In this document: piece by piece, positions 49,133-57,286 of the stretch
How positions within the stretch are numbered: position 1 is the stretch's first letter
Layout of the letters: each line of letters begins with the position of its first letter
From: Mactra quadrangularis
Lineage: Eukaryota; Mollusca; Bivalvia; Venerida; Mactridae
Direction: 5' to 3'
Assembly (NCBI GenBank): GCA_025267735.1
Contig: CM046294.1
Coordinates: 6,978,001 to 7,042,000, forward strand
DNA length: 64,000 bases
Notes under the pieces: model-generated
The model's input: the letters and a program-made list of their open reading frames with translations, nothing else
Told to the model about the DNA's origin: nothing
Databases searched by the model: none
Made by a program: the position numbers and the translations under genes

Positions 49133-49748
49133 TATTTTCCCCGCTACATTTGAATTTTCCGATATCCCGCCAACCTTCCGCTCTATGGACGCCGCCATCT
49201 TGGTGGCTTACCCGCGGTTGTTTAGCAGACGCTCCGATAATTTTGAAGATGTGTGCAGGTTAGTAAATTATTCGTGTTGCCCATTTGTTCATCTCATTCC
49301 TGATACAGACACGGAGCGGTACACATCGTATTTAAACATACAGTATCAGAATTAACCACTGCATAAACGCTTCATTTTACAACCAGAAAAATCTCCAGTT
49401 TTATTGGTAAGTTTTCCTTCATTTTGAGACCAAATTGTCAATCGACCAATCAGAAATCAGCAGGTTTATAAAATATTGGGAAATTTAATCAGTTATCGTG
49501 TAGCCTTTGGAGAGTTAACATCGATATATGAATAATAGTACAGGCAAATAAAGCAAGTGTTAACCTTCTGTGTCCAACAAGTAAAGTTTAAACTTCGCCG
49601 TTAGTACAGGTTATGTACATTTTACATTCGCTTTTCAGAGTAGGTTTAAAGAAGAACAAACGCCGTAGTACAATATGTACAATTTTATTTACAATAGTTT
49701 ACAAATACAACACATAAACATAGTGAACATAACATATTTACAAATGTA
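49133..49748. other. Polinton left subterminal non-coding region
   Basis: Contains a third AGCAGACG box (49224) and a second YY1-like site, GCCGCCATCTTGG (about 49191). For the minus-strand integrase there is AATAAA on the minus strand (TTTATT at 49684-49689), 60 bases past its stop. No coding sequence is seen. Confidence 0.6.
49684..49689 (-). terminator. Polyadenylation signal for the integrase/ATPase side
   Basis: AATAAA on the minus strand, 60 bases downstream of the integrase stop at 49749-49751. Confidence 0.45.
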
Positions 49749-50422
49749 TCAGTTTAAATCGCTTGCGTTAACCCAGCTGTTGAATTTTTTTGGATAATGT
49801 TTCCATTTTACAAAATATTGCTTATTACGCCCTTTACCACGGATTTTTAACACTTTGTCAATTTTAAACTCCTGGTTAGGATCATAGTCTATTTTCTGCA
49901 GTTAACTTTGATAAAACGTTCCTTTAATATCTTCATCTTGTAAATCTCTGAGTCTGTAGATAGGTAACGTGCCCCTATGGTAGCGTTTATGAATTTTAAA
50001 CACTTCTCCGGAGTACGTTTGATCGTACGCGCGGGCGAACACTGTTTTCAGATGACTAATGCGAACATACGCGCCAATTTTAAACTTAAAGGGTTTGAGT
50101 TTATTATCCGTTGGCCTGTTCTTTGGGTTTTGAGAAAAATATGTAGATAATCTCACTTCCTCCTGATTAGTATCTTTAACATCAATGGGTCTCATTCCTA
50201 TTGTTCTATGATAAGTACGGTTGTAGCTATCGGCAATATCTTGTAATACAGATAGATAGGTCGCCGAGTCTACGTAGGTTAAATAACGCATGATGCGTGT
50301 TTTGATGGTTAAAATCGCTCTCTCTGACGTTGATGCTTTCGTTTCATTTTGAGTCGGAAAATAATGAATGTTTTTCTTTCTTCATGAGAGCTTGTACTTT
50401 CTTCGCTTTAAACTCTTGACCT

Positions 50423-51373
50423 TAGTCCTGCAGTAAAATGCCATATTTGAGGTGAACCGTGCACTTGAGTCCCCACAAAGTTTTTTTGCAGTTTCTATAT
50501 CTTTGAAAGGTGCTGAATAAGAATCCGACTGATGACACCCTGTCATCCTTGAGCAATTTGCATAATATGCAAATTAAGTCCGCCATTATAGAAATTCCGT
50601 TTTTCGCTAATAACTCAATAACGAACTAAGATACAAAATTAAAATATGTATCCAATCCCATGTTTTCAGGGTCTATCTATCACATGATACTAATTTCAGC
50701 TTGATCAGATCATTTAAATATGCAAATTTATGCAAATTAGGTATTTTACGAAATACAATATTCGGTTTTGCTATACAAATCAACGTCTGTAGTTTTTACA
50801 TTGAGATTTTGAGTAAAATATGTGAAATATGTTTATGTTATGCTAATTTTGTATATATATTAAATACAAATAAGTCAAATAATTACATTTAATCAGTTAT
50901 AGATACTCAAAAGATATGCAAAGTACTAAAATTGCGTTAAAATTTGTAGGATTTTGCCTCAAACTTTACATGATGTTATGAATATTTGTGCAATTGTCTA
51001 GCATTTTATTGATGCCGTGATAATTTTGATTCAGCTTCTATACCTTTGAACAGAGCTGACTCAGAAATTTAGTGATGACATCCAGTCTTCTTTGAATAAT
51101 TAGCATAATATGCAAATTTGGTCCGCCATAATTGAAATTCCGTTTTTCGCTAATAACACGATAACCAATCATGATAAGATTTTAAAATATGTGTTTGCAC
51201 CCATATTTATAGGGTCTAGTTATCATATGATACCACATTCAGTAAGATCAGATGATTTGCATATGCAAATGTATGCAAATAAGGTTTTTCAAAAGAACTG
51301 TTTTTCAAGTGAATTTATCTTGTTCAAATTTAAGTACATGTACTAAAAAAAAAAGGAAATTTTCCAGGAAATA
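50423..51373 (+). repeat. Nested element left arm
   Basis: Pairs inversely with 53452-54360. It holds one full unit and most of a second of the 535-bp repeat. Near the tip, an extra 8 bases (about AAATGCCA) are absent from the right arm. Confidence 0.8.
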
Positions 51374-53451
51374 TAATTTATCTTTTGTATATATTAAATA
51401 CAAATTTATCAAATAATTACATTTAATCAGTTAATGATGCTCTAAAGATATGCAAAATACTAAAATTACGTTAAAACTTGTAGGATTTTGCCTCAAACAT
51501 TACATGGTGTCATGTATATTTATGGCATTGTCTAGCATTCTGTTGATGCCTTGATAATTTTGATTCAGCTGCTATACCTTTGAACAGAGCTAACTCAGAA
51601 ATTTAGTGATGACATCCATTCTTCTTTAAACAATTGGCATACTATGCAAATTTATGCCGTTGCCTAGCAGTCTGTGGAGGTCTGGATAATTTTGATTCTG
51701 TTTATGTGGACAGAGCTGACTAAGAAATTTAGTTAGGACATCCTGACACCCATGGGCAATTATAGAATATGCAAATTTAGTCCGCCATTCCCGAAATTAC
51801 CAATTATGATTAAAATTTACCTTATGTGTCTGCATCCATGTTTGTAGGGTCTAGCTTTCATATGATACAACCTTAAGCATTATCAGAGATGATTTGCAAA
51901 TGCAGATGTATGCAAATTAGGTCTTTAAGTATAGGAAAGTGTTTTTTTTCACTACATAAAATAAAGATCATGTACCAAATTTCGAGTTGTTATAAACAGA
52001 TAAACGATAATTAACAAATAATTAAAGACAAAGCATTTAGTTAGTATATTTAGAGTGACGACACACTTGAAAAAAAAATCATGATATCTCATTAACAATT
52101 TATGACAAACATAAACAGTATGTTTTTACCTATATATATGCTTCCATGGCATAAATTTGTTTCGTTTTATGTCGAAGAACGTATACTTATATTATAAGGA
52201 TCAGATGATTTGGACATGTATACTAATGCAAATTATGTGCATAAAATAAAGTGATAACCCTTGTCTCTATCTAAGTTAAAGTCAGTGCATAGAACTAAGG
52301 TATTCTACATAAACTAAGAACATGCATTGCTTATTATATATAAATTTTAGATAATAAAGATACGTGGTCCTTACGGTCATTAGATTGTAAATAATATTGT
52401 TTTTGTGCCCGTAATTTCTCCAATGACTTATTGCCCCTACTAAGAATATGTTCTGTAATCAATTTTTAATATATTATGAGGAAGATAAGTATGGATGCAT
52501 TCAAATGATTGTAAGAACATAATATGCAAAACAACTTTTAGTCAAATCAAAGTCGAAAATTTAGCATACAAAGACAAATTAAGTGTGTGTGCAATGACCA
52601 TGTTCAGCACACTCCGAGTTTGGATATCCCAATTCAATTCTTGCATATCATGACCTTCCGTGATAGTCCAAAATACCCGGTAAGTCTGATTATCATGGCG
52701 TTACAGAATTGAGATTCCTGCTCACTTTGCAATAACCAATTATGCTATAAACATTCATACAAAATCTAGTTATCAAACACGCATGCAAGGTCTCATTGTT
52801 ATATTTATGATTCTGAAAACTTGAAAAAGCAACAAATATTATTGAACATGCTAGCAATAGATTTATGTATTCGGCATTCCTTAATGCTGGCATTGTTATT
52901 ATATATTTATATACATGCCTAGAACGTTCTATATAATCTTGAGTAAATTAATTAATGGAAACGATGAGCAAATGAATAAAGTTGACACATGTAGTTTCAT
53001 GAATTTCTTTCCACAGTAAACAATGTTGAGGAATCAAATCTGTACGAAAATAAGTAAGACTTTCCAGCTACTACTATTGCCATGAAGTACATGTATATCA
53101 ATCAAATAGATGCTCAAATTATGTCAATGACAGGATGTTTTTTTATGATAAGGAAATGCTATTGAATTCAGTAGCTTTAATTTTACAATCAATTTAACCA
53201 TGTACTATTCAAATGTATTCATTGTTCTTCCTTTTTTGGTTCTGGCGTAAAGGCACACTACTTCAAAATGTTATATTGAGCTGAAAGCACCCATGTGCGT
53301 AGGCCACACGGTAATACATTATAAACATTCATTTTATATTAATACATTGATTAGGTGTGGTATATGAATGGTCTCATAAAGTGGACATTCTGGACATTGA
53401 AATCCAACTGAACATGAATTGGGTCGCAATTAACAGATTACTTGATTCAAT
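51374..53451. other. Nested element core
   Basis: 51374-51950 continues the direct 535-bp repeat units in degraded form. 51950-53450 looks unique, AT-rich and lacks any frame with a recognised domain. Confidence 0.5.
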
Positions 53452-54360
53452 CATATTTCCTGGACAATTTCCTTTTTGAAGTACTTAAATTTGAATAAAA
53501 TAATTTCACTTGAAAAACCTTATTTGCATACATTTGCATATGCAAATCATCTGATCATACTGAATGTGGTATCATATGATAGCTAGACCATATAAACATG
53601 GGTGCAGACACATATTTTAAAATCTTATCATGATTGGTTATCGTGTTATTAGCGAAAAACGGAATTTCGATTATGGCGGACCAAATTTGCATATTATGCT
53701 AATTGTTCAAGGATGACTGGATGTCATCACTAAATTTCTGAGTCAGCTCTGTTCAAAGGTAAAGAAGCTAAATCAAAATTATCAAGGCATCAATAGAATG
53801 CTAGACAATGGCATAAATATACATGACACCATGTAAAGTTTGAGGCAAAATCCTACAAATTTTAACGTAATTTTAGTATTTTGCATATCTTTAGAGCATC
53901 ATTAACTAATTAAATGTAATTATTTGATAAATTTGTATTTAATATATTTACAAAATTAGCATAACATAAACATATTTCACTTTAAATCTCAATGTTAAAA
54001 CTACAGACGTTGATTAGTATAGCAAAACCGAATATTGTATTTCGTAAAATACCTAATTTGCATAAATTTGCGTATTTAAATGATCTGATCAAGCTGAAAT
54101 TAGTATCATGTTATAGATAGACCCTGAAAACATACGTATGGATACATATTTTAATTTTGTATCTAAGTTAGTTTTTGAGTAATTAGCGAAAAACGGAATT
54201 TCTATAATGGTGGACTTAATTTGCATATTATGCAAATTGCTCAAGGATGACAGGATGTCATCACTCGGATTCTTATTCAGCACCTTTCCAAGATATAGAA
54301 ACAGCAAAAAAACTTTGTGGGGACTCAAGTGCACGGTTCACCTCATATACTGCAGGACTA
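53452..54360 (-). repeat. Nested element right arm
   Basis: Inverse of the left arm, ending GGACTA. It contains mirrored AAACGGAATTTC blocks near 53658 and 54190, one per repeat unit. Confidence 0.8.
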
Positions 54361-54361
54361 C

Positions 54362-54444
54362 CTGAAATAATAAAATAGTTGTGTAGTAGCTGTACTTTAT
54401 TAAACATGAAATAATAAATAATTTTAAATAACATAAATAGATAC
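54362..54444 (-). other. Integrase intron, original part
   Basis: In gene direction the donor is GATAAAG followed by GTATCT at 54444, and the original acceptor is TTATTTCAG, ending at 54362. The nested element follows immediately. Confidence 0.75.
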
Positions 54445-54931
54445 CTTTATCGGTGATGAGTTTAACCGGTGATCGTTGGGTACTGTTGAATATCTTCTGG
54501 AATGCTGTAGCAACCTCTTCGCCTGTTTTGTATTTAAGTGATTGTAACCACACATATTTGGAGAATGTATCTATGACCAACAAAATATATTTAAATCCAT
54601 TGTTCCAATCAGCATACTTGACCATGTCAATTAAATCGGCCATCCATAAATCGTCTTTTCCCGCGCTTACAACATGGTTTCGCTGAAACCGTCGCCTGAC
54701 TGGTTTATGTAAACTGTATGATTCCTGATTATGCAAGAACTGGCGTATTCTATGCATACCTATTTTGAATTTCCCTTCATGTTTAACCACTTTGTATAAT
54801 TTTTGTGGACCAGCAAATGCAGCTGGGTGTTTTGGATCAAAATAAATTGATTTTAAATAATCCTCCCACGGTGCCATGTTTACTCGTTAGTGTCCTAAGC
54901 AGAAATGAATAGAAAAAAGATACCAACCTAT

Positions 54932-56845
54932 TTATGTGGTTTCGTCCTCACTGACGTATTCATCTTCGTCTTCTTCATCACTGTTCTCTTCATCAGTGTA
55001 AACTATATCGAATAAGTCTTGAAACGAGTTCTTATGTTTTTTCAATACTTTTTTCACGGCCGAGGTAGTACTATGTCCTTTTGACAAGAGCTTGTCTATT
55101 TGTTTCATGATTTTCTGATGAAGTTTGCTATGGCTAAGTGGCAAAATAAAGTCGTCAATTAACATTGAATAGTTTTTTATGAACACATTTTCGTTGTAAG
55201 GTTGTAATCGTTCTTCCGCCATTTCTTGTGCTTCATCACTTTCCTCTCCGTCATCAATTAATTTGTTGTATATTTTGTTATATTTTTCATTGTTTGAATC
55301 TCTGGCTCTTTTCCATATATTTACATAAGCCTCGTTATCTTCTATAGACTCTTCTTCTTGATCGCTATCACCTATATCTTCATGTTTCCGTTTCTTTTGC
55401 TCTCTATGTTCTGGGCACCAGCCATTTTTGACATGTCTTTGTACGTCGTGAACAGTGTCAAATAACTGACCACAATCGTCACAAGCTTGTCCTTTATTTT
55501 CCATGATGTCCTCAGAAATAATTTCTGGATTATTTTCTGAACTTCCTTCTATTTTATCTGGTGCTGGCTCCACGATGTTATCCGTTTGAGTTCTAACTGC
55601 AGAATGAGACACTACAGGCAAAACATCTGTTTTTATAGGTTCTGTAGGAGTCACGTGACCCGTATATTCTGAATGATTTTGACTACTACATCTTAACCTC
55701 TGACTCTCTGGTGTAAATGGTTTTAAATCCATCAATAAATGTCCGTATGGGTATTTTGTAGCTTTTGAAAATTGTTTTAAAAGTATATCACATTGTCCAG
55801 GATACATTTGCCTAGCCAGTGTCATGATCGATTGTTTATCTACTGGATTATTAAACAACACCATATAATGACAATTTCTTCTCTGTGTAGGGTCCTTGGT
55901 ACCAAACAAGTTTTGGTTGATAGATATCACAGATAACGATCTGTGGTGGGAACCCTCTGTGAACAAATCTGTAATGCGTTTATCTTTGCTAGATTCAGAG
56001 AATAAGTCATCCAAAATCAGTAAATTATTCATTCTAACATCAAAGAAATCATCTTCATCCAAATCGGTGGGAATACCCTGTATAAATTCTACTCGAGGAT
56101 TCACGGTTCTTTCAATATTAGTGTATAATGGTTGCCATCGTTTGTATAGCCACACGATTCTGTGAATACTAGGCTGTATCTTTGAACTATGATTCTGCAA
56201 TACATCTTTCACAAAAGTAGTTTTTCCACAAGCTGAAGAAAAAAAGAGAAATTATTTTAGTAGTGTTAGATAAAATGAGATAAAAAATAACAAAACTTGA
56301 ACTATTTCGGGTAAAAATGTACTAAAATGTTCTAAATTTATAATAAATTGTACTAAATGTGTACTTAAATAGCACAAAAAAAAACAACAAAATAAATACT
56401 AAAAAAATACTGACAATCTTAATGTATAAACAAAAAGCAAAAGGCAAAATTTATGCTAAAATAAAAGTACAAACTTACCTGTGGGACCAGAAACCATCAT
56501 AGTGAATGGGTGGTGATACACCATGTTTGTTTCTTGTGGTGGTGGTGCTCCTTGTCCTTGTGGTTGTGGAGGAGGAGGAGGAGGAGAAACTCCCTCTCTC
56601 ATATGCATTCCTTGAGGAGGAGGAGGAGTAGGAGAAACTCCCATATGCATTCCTTGAGGAGGAGGAGGAGGAGGAGGAGGAGGAGGAGGAACTCCCACTC
56701 CCATATGCATTCCTTGAGGAGGATACGCATGATTAATTCCACAATATTTTAAATGCCTTATCATGTTATCCTTTCTACTGAATTCCTTGTAACAAGCTGG
56801 GCACTTTGTAGAATACATGTTGACTCTCCGGCGGTTCAAACACAA
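54932..56845 (-). CDS. Polinton packaging-type ATPase (two exons)
   Basis: FtsK/HerA-type (A32-like) P-loop ATPase, the class that pumps viral DNA into capsids. Exons 56479-56845 and 54932-56232 join in phase 1 to 555 residues. Walker A is GPTACGKTT (120-128) and is split by the intron; Walker B is LLILDD (193-198); a sensor-like SVISINQN follows. At the N-terminus is a C2HC zinc finger (C15, C18, H31, C35), then a proline-rich linker in which QGMHM recurs three times between P runs. C-terminal to the ATPase are a second finger (CDDCGQLF, about residue 371), a charged region and an acidic tail. The start may be Met1 or Met10. The gene ends 54 bases before the integrase ATG on the same strand, so co-transcription is likely. 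No lesion is visible. Why an apparently capsid-less element keeps it is unclear. Confidence 0.9.
56233..56478 (-). other. Intron inside the ATPase Walker A motif
   Basis: In gene direction the donor is CCCACAG followed by GTAAGTTT, and the acceptor is TTCTTCAG followed by CTTGTGG. Removing 246 bp restores the P-loop, which neither exon encodes alone. This makes the splice assignment strong. Confidence 0.88.
56575..56690. repeat. (GGA)n trinucleotide runs encoding polyproline
   Basis: Three GGA runs on the plus strand are CCT/CCA-type proline codons on the coding minus strand. They are spaced by copies of CATATGCATTCCTTGAGGA. They are prone to length change. Confidence 0.85.
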
Positions 56846-57286
56846 ATGACATAATTTTGTAAAATCTACTGTTTAATTCTATTAAATTGACTTATCAAAT
56901 TTCTTAAGTGGACTGCGCATGCGCGACATTTCCTATAAGAATTCATTTAAATAAAATTTTATTTTATTTCCTAGTTGAATCTCGATGAGTATACAGCATT
57001 TGTAAGGATCAATAATTTTAAAAATAAGGTATGATCTAAATCTCGCATGGCCTTTTGTAATCTCGCCTGACTTTTTGTTGTCTCGCCTTGCTTTTTTGTA
57101 GTCTCGCCTGGCGTTTTTTTAAGTACCTGTTTATATTAAATATTTCTGACTTTTAAATTAATCATTTAGATACAAAATATCGCACATATTAGTGTATAAT
57201 AATTGTATTTTTTATTTGTCATGAATATAGAAACTCGAGACTAATTCAATTTTATTCAATTTTATTCTACATTTCAGACTGTCAAG
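56846..57286. promoter_or_regulatory. Divergent promoter region between ATPase and polymerase
   Basis: It contains CTGCGCATGCGCG at 56913-56925, close to the NRF-1 consensus, near the ATPase start. A 20-21-bp tandem repeat (TCTCGCCTGACTTTTTGTTG and variants) is present in four copies at 57041-57120. CTACATTTCAG just before the polymerase ATG could be the acceptor of a 5' leader intron. No clear TATA box is placed. Confidence 0.55.
57041..57120 (+). repeat. 20-bp tandem repeat, four copies, in the promoter
   Basis: Units start TCTCGC at 57041, 57061, 57081 and 57102, each followed by a T run and GTAA, GTTG or GTAG. It may be an array of binding sites or of cryptic acceptors and donors. Confidence 0.8.

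Larger units (their letters stand above)
50423..54360. mobile_element. Nested 3.9-kb element with long terminal inverted repeats
   Basis: The ends read TAGTCCTGCAGTA and, mirrored, TACTGCAGGACTA. CCT flanks both sides (50420-50422 and 54361-54363), a 3-bp target duplication. Arms of about 0.9 kb are inverted and roughly 95% alike near the tips. Units of about 535 bp recur: in direct orientation near 50487, 51029 and 51561, with a partial unit near 51692, and inverted in the right arm. No transposase is recognisable, so it is non-autonomous; the superfamily is unknown (a 3-bp duplication fits PIF/Harbinger or CACTA-like elements). It is dense in ATGCAAAT octamers. An alternative reading with TA duplication and GTCCTGCAG termini is possible but restores the intron less cleanly. 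Confidence 0.82.
49749..54877 (-). pseudogene. Polinton integrase (RVE/DDE type with chromodomain), disrupted
   Basis: Would join the element's ends to target DNA. Exon 1 is 54445-54877 and exon 2 is 49749-50420; the original intron was about 83 bp. Exon 1 has an N-terminal helical/zinc-binding-like region with HKPVRRRF, then the catalytic core: first Asp in WMADLIDM, FSKYVW, and second Asp in LITDKG. Exon 2 continues with the glutamate region (NETKAS), then YNRTYHRTIGM, an SH3-like segment (FKIGAYVRIS) and a C-terminal chromodomain (QYFVKWKHYPKKFNSW). Three breaks are visible. A 3,938-bp nested element sits at the intron's 3' splice site. A +1 frameshift lies in the A run at about 50370-50375. 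An in-frame TAA at 49902-49904 lies before the chromodomain, at a position where relatives have a conserved acidic residue. The family matches F54H12.3-like integrases common in invertebrate Polintons. Confidence 0.88.

Noticed and set aside
51950..53450. Transposase or Polinton capsid gene in the nested element core
   Set aside because: No frame longer than about 66 codons and no recognisable motif.
50421..54360. TA target duplication for the nested element
   Set aside because: Possible, but removing the insert with AGG duplication restores a normal acceptor and a continuous reading frame, which the TA reading does less simply.
56510..56752. Plus-strand arginine-rich open frame
   Set aside because: It is the complement of the ATPase polyproline (GGA) runs.
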